Assembly: GCA_024663395.1 (NCBI GenBank)
Contig: JANFAH010000008.1
Coordinates: forward strand, 310,001-374,000
Direction of reading: 5' to 3'
Origin: Pisolithus tinctorius
Taxonomy: Eukaryota; Basidiomycota; Agaricomycetes; Boletales; Pisolithaceae
DNA length: 64,000 bases
The notes beneath the pieces were generated by a model. That model saw only the letters and a program-made list of their open reading frames with translations. It had not been told where the DNA came from and ran no database searches. Both the position numbers and the translations under genes were made by a program. Below are positions 11,943-22,988 of this stretch, piece by piece (the first letter of the stretch is position 1; every line of letters starts with the position of its first letter).

Positions 11943-13730
11943 TTAGGACCGAATGTATATGCAGGAGTAAGTACCGACATAGTTATACGCGCGTGGCCCA
12001 GTGCAACAACCAGGGCATTGCTCGATGTCAATCATTACGTCGGTGGAGGAGCCGCCATCGCCGACGTGACTGAAAATCCTTGCATCCCAAATGGATCGCG
12101 GAAGATGAGTGTCCGTAACAGTGTTGCCAATGAAGAGAGAATAGGGCTCTTGAATAGGTGCATTCCACAGGATATCATATGCTTGTTTAGCAAAGTCTGA
12201 CCACGATGACCAACACTCTTGGTTTGCAGGGCCTTCGTCACAGAAAACACGTGCCGATACTTTACCAAAGTAGTATCCAAGCCCAACTGCAAAGCGAGAT
12301 TTTGTATCGTTATTGGCATAGACCAAGACAATGAAATTGTTTCCTTGGGATGAGAATGTGACGACATCGCCTGCAAGCTCCCACGGGAAGGTGCCACAGC
12401 GAGTAAAACCATAGTACGAGGTGCGCCCGTCGTGGACCATAAGATCGTGGTAACTCTCCTCGGCGTCTTGAGAGCATTCAAGATAAAGCGACGTAAACTG
12501 TGGCAGTGTGTTGGGAATATTGCGCGCAGCGCCAAGACACCTGCCAGTGGTAGATTCGTGGGGTTCCAAATCGATGGTGATTAGGTCTCCATAGCGGTCG
12601 CGACATGGCAATACGGCCGTGAGGTAAGAGTCAGAGTAGCCGTGGTCAATGGGTACGACTGGCAACGATACTTGGATGCCCAGATTGCTGACATCGAATT
12701 TGGAAAGTAGAGGGGAGCACACATCGCGAAGCAATGATTCGAGTTCGACCCGATTGGCATCCACGCCAAGTCTGTTCTGGTGCAAATATACCTTTAGTTC
12801 ATTAACGAACCAACGGGGATCCACTTTTGCGATGTCGTGGCAGCCCCGGAAGCAGCTCGGGTCATCTGCAAGAACACTTTTATGCAACCCAAACCGTCCC
12901 TTGAGGTTCCATGCAAGTATGCTGCAATCGCTAGACGCCGTCCGGATGATTTCTAGTTGTAACCGCTGAAATGCTTTCAAACCCTCTCCGTACAGCATTG
13001 GCATATTCACGCCAAATAGTCCCATCAGTGAATACGCTCGATCTTCCATTCGTGTCGTTCTCCGGTCAGCGGCCCAAGACATGATCTGAGCCACGCTTGG
13101 ACGTTCCCAAGACCTCAAAACCTGCTCGTTCCTCAAAACCTTCTCCGGAATTCGCGCAATGCCTTCTAAGGTGGATGTCAGATCCTGTTTGTTCCCTATG
13201 GGTACCCAGCTTTTGTTGAAAAATTCGAGTTCCCTCGGAGCAATGAGCTCCTGGAGTGTCCAGCCTCGCGAGAACCACTCTGGCCAGCCACTGGACCTGC
13301 AAAACTTGCCGAAATCCGGTTCAATAGGAAAGGCAGAGTCGTCGACATCGTTGAGGTACACGTAGCACATCTGCGAATTGCGGTACCATCGATACATTGA
13401 ATTGATTGCTTCTGAGAGTTCTGCACTGCTTTTCTTGTCAATGCAACACGTATCGATCCACAACCATGAGTAACCGTCCTTGTTGGCCTGTTCGCAACTC
13501 TTGATGATCTTCTGGTAACCGTCGCGCTGCCTAATTTTGTCCCTCTTTCGTGTCCCCATTGCCACGAGACCAGTCATCTCATCGTAAGTGACTTCAGTTC
13601 CCCAGCGATGCGAAAGAATGGCATAGCTTGTCCTGTTATCGTCGAGTTCCTTCAGGACCTCGATTTCGGGGTCCACTCCATGGATATCCTTCTCCCGATC
13701 AAGAACGGCTCTTACATCTAATAACCGCAT
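11943..13730 (-). CDS. HET-domain protein, unit 1
   Basis: HET (heterokaryon incompatibility) domain protein; in ascomycetes such proteins trigger programmed cell death after non-self fusion. Single open frame of 595 aa from ATG at 13730 (MRLLDVRAVL). Landmarks: YAILSHRW (residues 36-43), WLWIDTCCID (89-98), SSAELSEAINSMYRWY, CYVYLNDV, RGWTLQELIAP (155-165), then SWAADRRTTRMEDRAYSLMGLF (218-239) and MPMLYGEG (243-250). A second conserved half of about 300 residues follows, with YYGFTRCGTFP, FAVGLGYYFGK and a terminal QCPGCCTGPR. The apparent stop probably lies inside an intron (11925-11978, donor GTCGGT, branch motif CTAAC, acceptor TTAG), so 584 residues would be spliced in phase 0 to the partner region downstream. 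Confidence 0.9.
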   Translation of the reverse strand: MRLLDVRAVLDREKDIHGVDPEIEVLKELDDNRTSYAILSHRWGTEVTYDEMTGLVAMGTRKRDKIRQRDGYQKIIKSCEQANKDGYSWLWIDTCCIDKKSSAELSEAINSMYRWYRNSQMCYVYLNDVDDSAFPIEPDFGKFCRSSGWPEWFSRGWTLQELIAPRELEFFNKSWVPIGNKQDLTSTLEGIARIPEKVLRNEQVLRSWERPSVAQIMSWAADRRTTRMEDRAYSLMGLFGVNMPMLYGEGLKAFQRLQLEIIRTASSDCSILAWNLKGRFGLHKSVLADDPSCFRGCHDIAKVDPRWFVNELKVYLHQNRLGVDANRVELESLLRDVCSPLLSKFDVSNLGIQVSLPVVPIDHGYSDSYLTAVLPCRDRYGDLITIDLEPHESTTGRCLGAARNIPNTLPQFTSLYLECSQDAEESYHDLMVHDGRTSYYGFTRCGTFPWELAGDVVTFSSQGNNFIVLVYANNDTKSRFAVGLGYYFGKVSARVFCDEGPANQECWSSWSDFAKQAYDILWNAPIQEPYSLFIGNTVTDTHLPRSIWDARIFSHVGDGGSSTDVMIDIEQCPGCCTGPRAYNYVGTYSCIYIRS

Positions 13731-14059
13731 CTTTCAAAGATTCAAAGGGAAAGCTCGAGGCTGGTCCAACAAGCATAGGTCGTCACACGTACTGCCTAGG
13801 TGTCCGAGACTACACGGTCGTTCCTCAGACGGTGAGCTTGATGCGTCTGGAGAAGAACGAACGGGGGGCTTGAAAAGGCTTGAGATAACACACTTTGCAG
13901 GGTTTAGGGAAAGGCACACGTGTCGAACATGATGCATGAGGATCAGCTCTTGCTTTATGCGGCAGCTGCAGCTGCAGAAATTAAGTACCGTGCACAGCAG
14001 TGCCGGACGAGGGCACTCGGTGGGGAGCATTCCAACTGTGTTCAGGATGACCATACCGG

Positions 14060-14400
14060 TCTGTCTCTTACTTGTCCAGATATAAGAAACCACAGTGGAT
14101 GTGGGCCATAGGACCTATTGCTCGAAAAATATTTGAATTCTTCGCCCGAGAGTCAGACGCATGCGACGGGTCAGTGGATGTTTCATCGTGGGAATGAAAA
14201 GACTCGAACGACCGGGTGGATGGCGAAATTTGGGCGAAATCATTGCACTCTAGACTGAACTCCAAAAGTTCTGCTGCAAGTCAACATATGATAATCCACC
14301 GCCCGTGATGGCTTGTACTGGCGCATCCAAGACCCCAGCACGGCCGCGTACCAGAGAGATAATTGACCCTAGTGCGTGACACCTCTGATCTCCGTCAACA
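14060..14400 (-). pseudogene. Truncated 5' fragment of APH-type gene (repeat of 7640-7930)
   Basis: The sequence matches 7640-7930 in both strands, for example the stretch around 14085-14110 (AAACCACAGTGGATGTGG) and the AGATAATTGACCCTAG stretch near 14360. Only the 5' part of the APH-like gene is present; the catalytic part seen at 6899-7300 is missing. It keeps the divergent arrangement with the hydrolase gene, showing that the pair was duplicated together. Confidence 0.5.
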
Positions 14401-14412
14401 GGACTTCATGTG

Positions 14413-15462
14413 TGTCTAGCTTACCCTTTACTTGAGGCCAACCGCTCAACTATAGAGTCTATCAGACGTGAAACTTTCACATATGGGTCGTCGGATGTCC
14501 ACAAGGTGTGCTTTATGTTCTGTGTTGCTGGGAGAGTGCGTTGACGGATGCTTAGCTTGACGTTTACTACCCCTCGTTGTCAGGATCTGACGACGGGCTT
14601 CCACCGATCCTTATCTTTTTTTATGGTGGTGGACTAGTTCGTGGAGCACGCTCCTCCCCGCCTTCTAACCTTGTACATAACAATCTTGGTGCCTTCTTTG
14701 CGTCCAGAGGCATTCTCGTCGTGATTCCCGACTACCGTCTTGTTCCTGGGATCACCTTTCCTCAGGGCTCAGAAGATGTCCGCGACGCAATTGAATGGAC
14801 AATCAAAAATGTTGCTGAGGGTGACTCAAACCGTGTGTTTCTTCTTGGTCACTCTGCGGGTGGCTTGCACTTGGCCTCTTATTTGCTCCTACCCTCTCTA
14901 TTCCTTTCTTCTTCTGCACTCGGTTGTGTACGTGGTGTCATACTGATGGGCGTCCCTTGTGAGATCTCGCCATCTCGTCCTCAATTCTACTCTGTCGCGC
15001 AAACGTATTACGGAAATGCCAAAAAGGTTGCGGCCAATTATCCGCTGAGCCTGCTTCGTCGGGCAAATGAATCACACATCCTTTCACTCCCTCCGTTCTG
15101 GAACCTCATGGCGGGAAGTGAACCACGTGCGATATCGGTTTCGATGCGAACATTTACTCGGGAATTCAAGAGCAGGGGAGGTACTATCGAGGAATTCGTT
15201 CTGGAAGGTCACGACCATCTGAGTCCCATCCTGGCCCTTAGCTCGGGTAGTGGCGAAGACTGGGGTCTCGACGTTGTGAGATGGATTATCAGGTAAGCTG
15301 TTTGTGTCGTCCTTTTGCTGGCGTTTTGCACTGCTATGCTACAGTGGTCTATATAATGAAGCAGCAGCTACAATGGACCTCAGCCACCATGCGCCACCTA
15401 CATCAACTGAAGACACCAATCATCCCAGCGCTGTATTAGATCTGCCGGCTCTAAACATATGA
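14413..15462 (+). CDS. Alpha/beta-hydrolase (esterase-like)
   Basis: Serine hydrolase of the alpha/beta fold, related to small esterases and BD-FAE/kynurenine-formamidase-like enzymes; substrate unknown. Exons: from about 14413 to 14505 (RRETFTYGSSDVHK), 14556-15292 and probably 15345-15462. Introns of 50 and 52 nt. Motifs: oxyanion YGGG, IPDYRLVPG, nucleophile elbow GHSAGG (Ser), and the catalytic His in LEGHDHLSP. If the second intron is retained the frame ends at 15296; the last exon is preferred because two other copies keep the same acceptor followed by G-x-x-(N/G)-E. The translation start is uncertain: no in-frame ATG is seen after the in-frame TGA at 14386, and a short upstream exon joined at a TCTAG or TTCAG acceptor is possible. 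Confidence 0.75.
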
Positions 15463-16345
15463 GACTGCGACAAACATTGGTTGAACCCTCTTCTCACAGT
15501 TCTACCGGAGAGACATGTTATGAAATGTTGGGACACTGTGGAATCGAGTATCTGATCCAAGAACATGCAATCAATCCGAAATCAAACTCGTTTTTTTATT
15601 GCACAGATAAAGACGCATCTTGGGATATGCCTAGGCGAGTGTCTACTATGGAGCTGTCGATCTTGACCCTTTGAGGGTTCGGCAACCACAGCCAAGAAGC
15701 ATCAAATCAGCAACAGTGGAAAGCTGTATTGTGGGGGAACGATCGATAACTTTTCCTTTTTGACTTTCATCTGCGAGCAGAAGCACCAAGTTATCATTAA
15801 CTTATCACGCATATCGCCCATCCCCTGGATCCAGCTTGTACTTGTTATAATCGAGAGGGAACGAATGGCCCCCGTCAAGTCTTTGGTTTGCTTAGGGAGA
15901 CTAAGTACACAGATTCGACCGTCATATTCATATCCCAACTGGCACCACCTTCTCAAAATGTCTGGCACCGAGACTCGCACTTGAGAGGGATAAGTCCTGC
16001 GGTCGTTGCTCCATTCGCAGGCACGTTCTCAACACTGTCGCAGTCAGTCCTGGTCAACTGATTGTATGTCCCCTGAAGAAATAAGACAGATATGATATCC
16101 AGACTAGTACTACGGCTCCGGTTCTTGAACGTGGCGGCGTTTTGTTGTTACACCTTCCATTAAGGTTGGTAATTCGAGTCGTGTCCGGAGAAAAAAGTTA
16201 GGAAGTACTGGCGTTATGAATTCTGATTTCGCAATAATACGAAATTTGTCCAAGGTCAGTTTGCAGTGGGGGGTGGCAGTTTGTACATAAAGTGCATATG
16301 CAGTTAACGGTGTGACAACTGGGGTACGTGCGTTTGTCCTTGGCT
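15463..16345. other. Spacer of tandem unit 2
   Basis: No recognisable gene. Frames at 15702-15984 are short and without family features. The last 200 bases resemble the spacer sequence after the partner regions of units 1 and 4, consistent with tandem duplication. Confidence 0.4.
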
Positions 16346-18757
16346 TCATCCAGGACTTACATGACGTTGGCCGCTGCGCGAGAGGTTACGAGCCGACTGC
16401 TTGATCCCCATCAACAATGTCACGATCCTCGTTTGCAGGCTGGCATGCTTAGACGCCGTACCAGTGGGCGCTTCAGGGCTCGCACCCGGAGTAATTTCTT
16501 GGGTGCCAGGAATTGGGTTGTCGCCTGAAACAAGTACACCTGGACACCTCGCTCGCTCTGCGACCTGGGCAGCAAGCCACAGTTTATATTTTGATATGCC
16601 TGCGCCCGCATCAAGCATAATCCTGAAACAATTGAAGTTCAGCTATCCATACCGACCCATAAGCCTAACGTCGTCGCTTACCTTTGCAAGTGAGCTACAT
16701 CGTCGTCCGGGCTTATGTACGGGGTTCCCTTGATAATCTCTGCTATTTCACGTAAACCCAAGGGGCGCGCGTCGGAGTCACGTTCCTTCCGAATGTATTC
16801 CACGACCTGAACTAAGTGAAATAACATTCACGAAGGCGAGGATTATCTTGCCTTTGGTAATAATTGGTCCACTTCTGAGCTGATTCCACACCAATAGAGC
16901 CATAGAATCTGTAGTAAACGACGAATTATCAGCTTCAAAGAGTTATGACTCGAAGATATTCTTGCCTTTCCAGTTATATCCTCCTCCAGCGCTCGTTGTT
17001 CATCTTCGTCATGTGTTGCTTCGAGTTTCGCTTGGAGAGATGCTATCTCTTGTACCGTGGAATGGACATTAACCTGTCTGCAGTGTCCAGGAGTTGAGCT
17101 AACGAGCGTTAAAAACGGTGCCAACCGTATCGTAATCAGTGCAACCGACTCGACCTATCCGTCTGAAACCAGGACACAAAGTACGGTCGAACACGGAAAA
17201 AATACGAGAAGAAATAAGTACTGACTGTTTGCCCTCGGACTCTCCGAGGAAGGAAGAACAGATGCGATCGAGTAGCTTTTTGTGACTAGAATCAGCCTCG
17301 ACTCCTTTTTCGCCGATAGCAACACTCACCCCAACGCTGAGAGTTTGTGATATGGACCTTACATCATTTTGTGTGTTTCGACGTTCACCAATCGACCAAG
17401 GTTGGTCAAGACCTTTACACTTCTTAAGTAAAAGAGGTGCACAGTGTGGGTTCTGCAATGCTTGGGTTAGCACAAACGGATTCCGTGTCACCATGCAACT
17501 GACCAATGATGGATTCGACAGGTATGGACGCGCTGATATACCATCTCCTATGCTATTACGTAAGGTTGCCAATGAGCAGACTTGCTGTAACACACTTACC
17601 GTCCGCTGGGTCTACGGAGGCCTCGCAGCGTAGTTGAGTTTCCATTATCGAAGGGAGTCTTTCGAAGAATGTTATCTCGCCAACCTACATTTCGACATAT
17701 AAACAGGCCGAGGTATTGAAGAACGAGCACGCACGAAATTATCCAGATGTTGTAAACCGAACATGGTCGAGAAGTCGACCGCTCCACTTGTCTTCTGTTT
17801 ATCCTGCTGTCTTCATGAGGGTGTATCTGTGAGTTTTACGCAGTTTTCTAACTCACCGCAGAGTCGTCAAGAACTCCGGCTCCTGCAGTGCGATGCTGCA
17901 AATAATTATTCAGATAAACCCAGCGCTCATAGCCTGGCTGGTAATGGTAGGTACCAGATCTGCTAGGACATAAAAGTGTTCCCTGTGTGCCGAACATGGC
18001 ATCAGTGATATTACGCAACATGATCTACAAAGGAGTCACCTAATGTGTTTGAATCGTTCCCTTCTCGATGAACAAGCCGGTTCTCTATGCCAAGCCAGTG
18101 ATCTTGCAAAGACACATAGGGGGGTGAGGATGCCAGGGTCTGTTGAGCGATTACGGCCCGTTAGCTCTGACTCTGCTATCCAAGGTCAGCACAAACGTAT
18201 AACCCATTTTTTGGGGGCTAACTTACCACTTCCCAAGTTCCTCTGCTTCCCCTCATGATCGATTTCGTAGAATCGTGAGCATTGCACGACTGTTGTCACG
18301 AGGTGCTTGCCCGCAAGACGGGTAGACAAGGCTTTCAACAATAGCTCGATTTCTTCATTATTCGGAAGCGACAGGCCCTTTGGTTGATGCAGTACCATGC
18401 TTTCGCCCGAGGAAGATGTCACGACAATGTCATGCTGAGTCTGCACGCGACGCAACCCCCTTTTATAGCTGGATACACGAGAGACGACTGGACGATACGG
18501 CGAATGCGTGGGGTCGATACCAAGTCTCTGCATATCGTCGAACATGTTACCGCACCGTTCGAAATCGCCATTGGAAGAGTCTCCATAATCGCCCAGCTGA
18601 TTGTGTCAGGCTTTCCACATGCCCCGAAAAACGTGTTACGACTCACCGCAATCTGTTGATCACAACACAAGTCAAATTTCGCGGGTTCTCCATCCAATCG
18701 CAGCTCATGAGAACCATAACTTTTTGATGTCCACGGGAGCCATAGTTCGTACCTCTC
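16346..18757 (-). CDS. Partner region of HET unit 2: LGDYG module and DnaJ-X-like tail (multi-exon)
   Basis: Starts without ATG at the phase-0 acceptor at 18758 (ERYELWLPW, then SHELRLDGEPAKFD); a GTGAGT intron follows. The next exon keeps GDxGDSS-type sequence, the LGIDPTHSPYRPVVSRVSS stretch (key residues GIDPT, RPVVSRVSS), LVLHQPKGLSLPNNEE and LVTTVVQC. A later exon (about 18050-18150) reads TPLCVFARSLAWHREPAC. As in unit 1 the alignable middle frame meets a stop (TAA at 17801-17799). The end has LEATHDEDEQRALEEDITGK, WLYWCGISSEVDQLL and the last exon ISKYKLWLAAQVAERAR ending at 16346 with a longer tail than its sisters. Relation to HET2: same strand, joined by a 60-nt intron-like gap. Confidence 0.48.
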
Positions 18758-18775
18758 CTACGGTCATGTGGGCGG

Positions 18776-20572
18776 TTAGATTTGGATCTGAGTGCCTATA
18801 TGGGAGAGAACACCGACAAGCATGTACGTGTGTTCACGTGGCCCGATGCAACAACCAGGGCACTGCTCGATGTCAATCATCACGTTGAGGTAGCTCCTAT
18901 CATTGCTGCGACAGAAAACCCTTGCGTCCCAAATGGTTCCGGGAAGATGAGTATCCCTAACGGTGTCGGAAGTGTTGTGAAAATGGGACTCGTGGATAGG
19001 CGCATTCCATAGCTCATCATGTATTTGCTTGGCAAAGTCTAACCACGACAACAATGCATCTTGCTTTGCAGGGTATTCATCACAGACGATGCGAGACCAT
19101 ACTTGACCAAGGTAGTATCCGAGTCCAACTGCAAAGCGGGATCCAGCATCACTGTTGGCATAGACCAAAACAATGAGAGTGTTTCCCTGCGATGAGAATG
19201 TGACAGTATTGCCAGTGATCCCGCATGGCAAGGTGCCACAACGGGTGAAACCATACCATGAGGCGCGCCTGTCATCGATGCTGAAGTTGCTGTGGCTCTC
19301 CACAGCGTCATGAGTGTAAGCAAGATGAAGTGACCTAAACTCCGGCACTTCGTTAGGGATCCACGCGACAGGGCCCAAAGACCTGTAAGAGCTAAGCCCT
19401 CGGGATGCCAGTTTGATGGTAACCAGACGCCCGTAACGGTCGCGACAGGGCAATACGGCTTTGAAGCATTGATTGGAGTTGTGACGATCTGGTATGACAG
19501 GCAACGACAGTTGGATGCCCACATTGGTAACATTGAATATAGAAAGTTGAAGGGAATTCTCGTTCACCCTGGTATCCAACAGCATATGCTTGCTCCATCC
19601 TCTGTCTATATCGAGTCTGGTATACGCCGCGAGTTCATAGTAGAACTCGTGGGGATCCATGTTTTCGATATCGTGACAGTCCCGGAAGCAGCCTGGGCCA
19701 CTTGCAAGGACACCCCCGTGCTCTCCCAGCTGTCCTTTTGGATTCCATGCAAATATACTATGGTCGCTAGTCATGCGGATAATTTCCAGCTGCAGGCGCT
19801 GAAACGCTTTCGAGCCCTCTCCGTACAGCATCGGCATGTTGACGCCAAACAAGCCCAGCAACGAATACGCCCGATCTTCCACTCGCGTCGTCTTCCTGTC
19901 AGCGGCCCAAGACATAATGTGAGCGACGCGCGGACGCTCTGACGAGTCGGTACTTCTCAAAACCTGTTCATCTCTTAAAACCTTCTCCGGAATTCGCGTG
20001 ATGTCCTCTAATAAGGATGTCAGGTCCTGTTTGATGCCAATAGACACCCAGCTCTTGTTGAAGAATTCAGCCTCCTTTGGAGCGACAAGTTCTTGGAGTG
20101 TCCAGCCTCGCGAGAACCACTCCGGCCAACCATTGGACCTGCTAAACCTATTGAAATCTTGTTCAGTAGGAAAGGCCAGCTCGTCAACATCGTTGAGGTA
20201 AACGTAGCACATTTGCGAGTTGCGGTACCATCGATACATTGAATTGATCGCCTCAGAGAGTTCTGCGCTGCTCCGCTTGTCAATGCAACACGTATCGATC
20301 CACAACCACGTATAACCATCCCTCATTGCCAGTTCGCAACTCCTGATAATCTTCTGGTAGCCGTAGCGCTGTCTGACCTTGCTCCTGTCTTGCTCGTCCA
20401 TCTTCATGAGTCCGGTCATCTCATCATAATTGACCTCAGCTCCCCAGCGGTGTGAAAGTATGGCATATATTGCAGTCGTGTCGTCGTGGTCTTTCAGCAC
20501 CTCGATTTCGGGGTCGACTCCTTGGACATGGTTTTCTCGGTCGAGAACGGCTTTTACATCCAATAGGCGCAT
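18776..20572 (-). CDS. HET-domain protein, unit 2
   Basis: About 598 aa from the ATG at 20572 (MRLLDVKAVLDREN); a longer frame with 13 extra residues exists but the MRLLD start is shared by its sisters. HET motifs: YAILSHRWGAEV, WIDTCCIDKRSSAELSEAINSMYRWY (split here: WIDTCCIDK, INSMYRWY), RGWTLQELVAP, SWAADRKTTRVEDRAYSLLGLF-type segment and MPMLYGEG. The second half has YGFTRCGTLPC, FAVGLGYYLGQ and QCPGCCIGPR. The apparent stop falls in a putative phase-0 intron 18758-18817 (donor GTCGGT, CTAAC, acceptor GTAG); 585 codons precede the donor. Frame intact. Confidence 0.9.
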   Translation of the reverse strand: MRLLDVKAVLDRENHVQGVDPEIEVLKDHDDTTAIYAILSHRWGAEVNYDEMTGLMKMDEQDRSKVRQRYGYQKIIRSCELAMRDGYTWLWIDTCCIDKRSSAELSEAINSMYRWYRNSQMCYVYLNDVDELAFPTEQDFNRFSRSNGWPEWFSRGWTLQELVAPKEAEFFNKSWVSIGIKQDLTSLLEDITRIPEKVLRDEQVLRSTDSSERPRVAHIMSWAADRKTTRVEDRAYSLLGLFGVNMPMLYGEGSKAFQRLQLEIIRMTSDHSIFAWNPKGQLGEHGGVLASGPGCFRDCHDIENMDPHEFYYELAAYTRLDIDRGWSKHMLLDTRVNENSLQLSIFNVTNVGIQLSLPVIPDRHNSNQCFKAVLPCRDRYGRLVTIKLASRGLSSYRSLGPVAWIPNEVPEFRSLHLAYTHDAVESHSNFSIDDRRASWYGFTRCGTLPCGITGNTVTFSSQGNTLIVLVYANSDAGSRFAVGLGYYLGQVWSRIVCDEYPAKQDALLSWLDFAKQIHDELWNAPIHESHFHNTSDTVRDTHLPGTIWDARVFCRSNDRSYLNVMIDIEQCPGCCIGPREHTYMLVGVLSHIGTQIQI

Positions 20573-20940
20573 CTTGACAAAGAATGAACAAAGAAAAACT
20601 GAGGGAATCATAGTATTATAGCCTGTCGCACGTACTGGATGGTTCTTCAGATGACGGGCTTTATGTTTCTAGCGACGAACACACGGTCGGGTGCGTTGAA
20701 ACTGGCTTGGAAACATGCATGACATGGCAGTGGCACGTGGTCTCGGTATTATATGTAGGCTCCATCGTGTTCAGCAGCCCACGCGGCAGCCAAAAGGCAA
20801 TTCCCAACCCCTTCCGTGCCTTCCTGGAGGGTTGAGGGATTTCGTTCACCGAAAAGGCAACGTCGCTCCCGAAGAGACAACTCGTCATACCAGCCACGCC
20901 AACCGCCCTAAAGTCAACAGCAACCGTCTACGCTCCTGAT
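20573..20940. other. Upstream region of HET unit 2
   Basis: Between the HET2 start and the OXR1-like fragment. No gene recognised; it should contain the HET2 promoter and 5' UTR. Confidence 0.4.
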
Positions 20941-20959
20941 TGATTTCCTCAGAAGCCCT

Positions 20960-21420
20960 ACAATGGACATTTAACCACATCTCCCGCCTCTTCAGTGTCA
21001 CCTTGACGAATTCGACAAACCCTTTTCTCCTACGACTCCACCCGCTACGTGCGCCGACGCAAAACATCGAACCTAGCGAACAATCTATGTTAAAGTATCT
21101 ATTCCAAATGATGTCACGGCCAACTCAGCGCCGTCGTACACCCAACAGAAGTTCCGCAGATTCCGACCCATTGTTAGAGTATCGGTGTGATCCTTTGTAC
21201 TTCATGACCGCACAGGCGGACAGTCACAGGTCTCCACCTCGCTCCGGCCCCGAATCCTTACCGGAAGAAGAATTAGACTTACAGCGAAATTGTGCTACGT
21301 CTACGCCACCAACGAATCCCATCATCGTCTTCAACTCCTTCGCAATAACAGATACCGTATCACATATACCACACGAATGAAGTGGCAGACGCTCTTGGCC
21401 GTGTACGCGCCGCTGGTGCG
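20960..21420 (+). pseudogene. N-terminal fragment of OXR1/TLDc gene
   Basis: Decayed copy of the 5' third of the OXR1-like gene at 44604. Matches include CACCTTGACGAAT, the Pro/Ala-Thr segment, SADSD against STDSD, DPLYFMTAQADS against DPLYFLAAQADD, and LPEEELDLQ against LPEEEPELL. Roughly 200 nt between SSTDSD and LLEHQDDPLYF of the parent are missing. The frame later closes at 21378. No TLDc domain is present. Confidence 0.7.
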
Positions 21421-21429
21421 GATGGAGAC

Positions 21430-22620
21430 ACATCGACTCGGCGGTGGCCCTATGCTGGACGGGTAAGATGCTCTTCCGACGTACGTATATACATGGACTC
21501 TGGATACACCGCTTTGGTCCTCAAACCCACTACCAGCACTCCGGGCGACCAGCCGGTAACGGAGATGTTGCAAGTGTGGCACCTGGCGAAAACCGCACAG
21601 TTATTCCGCATCCTGGAAGTGGACGTACTGTGGTTGGCATTATGCTGATATCCATGTCTGGGCACCCTTGTGGTTTCGGTGGCTCTGTTGCCGTTCCTTC
21701 CGGCTTATTATGACCCGATGAGCTGACGTATCAGAACGTTAAGCTGGATCCCTGGTTCGCGTATAATTACACCTCTCTGTTGGTGTTACTGTGAAGCACT
21801 TCATGACACACTCGTTCCGGACTGTTGTGGACCTTAATTCTTCAATTCTTCTCTCGCAGTGATGATGGTTTATTGTACGCCGAACTTAAACTTCACTTAC
21901 TGAACATTGTGGTCGTTTGTTTTACTTGTCAAATTGGGGATTCGTACGGAGACTCGCAAGCATGCCAAAAGCAGTGTACGTTTCTTTGTTTCTGCTAATG
22001 TGGTGGTTTGCTAACGGTAACCAGTTTCTTATGACTTCTGCGTCATGATCCTGCCGAGCGTCCCGCTACCTTGGGCCGCTCTCACGGTTTACCCCTGCCT
22101 CCCAGAATGGAAGAGTAATATTTCCTCAAAGGTGCACTGCGAACGATGTGTGTATGTCCACTCCCGAGAGATGTCTTTTGGTTTAAGTATCGTTTTTCAG
22201 TCAAGAAAGATTTTCCGTATAACGAAGGCAATGTTTAACTAGCTAGGGAGTCGAGTCAGAACCAATCTTTACGACCTTGAAGCACGGAACAGCATTGTGT
22301 AGAATGGTTGTCATTCATACTCCGCTTGGAACCTCTTCTGGTGTCATCAACTGGTAGGGGTATATGGGTATACAATAAAACATTCATTCGTAGGATACTT
22401 ATTTTGACTGGCACGATCCCGTCGTTTTGTTCGGTTTGTATTGTTGGCTGCCTGTGAAGATAGCGGTTTCATGTCGCTAACGTCTATCAAACTACGCAAG
22501 TGCTACCCTTGCCTTCTGAACGTCCATTTCTGATATCGCTCCCTAGCGTTGTGACTGGTTATCCCACAATTACGAAAGCTATTGTATTCGATATCAGTAC
22601 GCTGAATATTACAACCAGCG
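21430..22620. other. Spacer of unit 3 with repeat R
   Basis: No intact gene. Around 21640-21850 it carries a diverged copy of repeat R, also at 32880-33060 and 40090-40260. The rest has only short frames. Confidence 0.35.
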
Positions 22621-22629
22621 TCACTGCAG

Positions 22630-22902
22630 GTGGCCTTCGCTGAGGAAATCGTTCTCGAAGGTCATGACCATGTGAGTCCAGTCTTGGTTCTTAGTTTGGG
22701 TAGTGGTGAAGATCGAGGAAACTATACTGTGATGTTTCTTTGTCCGTATTATAAACTCATACGCTACAGAGGTGTGGATGGTGAGGCAGTAGTTACAGCG
22801 GGCCACTGCGGCGTTGCTTTCGATCTGCCTGCTTCAAGTCCATCAAGCTACTCCAAGCGCTGGTTGTACCCTCCTCGCGCGCTAAAGAGAGACGCACTGT
22901 AG
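22630..22902 (+). pseudogene. C-terminal fragment of alpha/beta-hydrolase (third copy)
   Basis: Starts abruptly in the codons for the segment before the catalytic His (EIVLEGHDHVSPVL) and runs through LGSGED, the intron equivalent, and the last exon (GVDGEAVVTAG). It corresponds to the last 90 residues of the gene at 14413-15462. The catalytic Ser part is absent. Its position, just downstream of the partner region of unit 3, is the same as for the other two copies. Confidence 0.75.
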
Positions 22903-22988
22903 GGGATTATGGTAAATCCGGCCGAAGTTCGGATGGACCATCGAATTCCGATCCTCGTCTACAGGACGAACTCACTCAGGCAGAAAAG

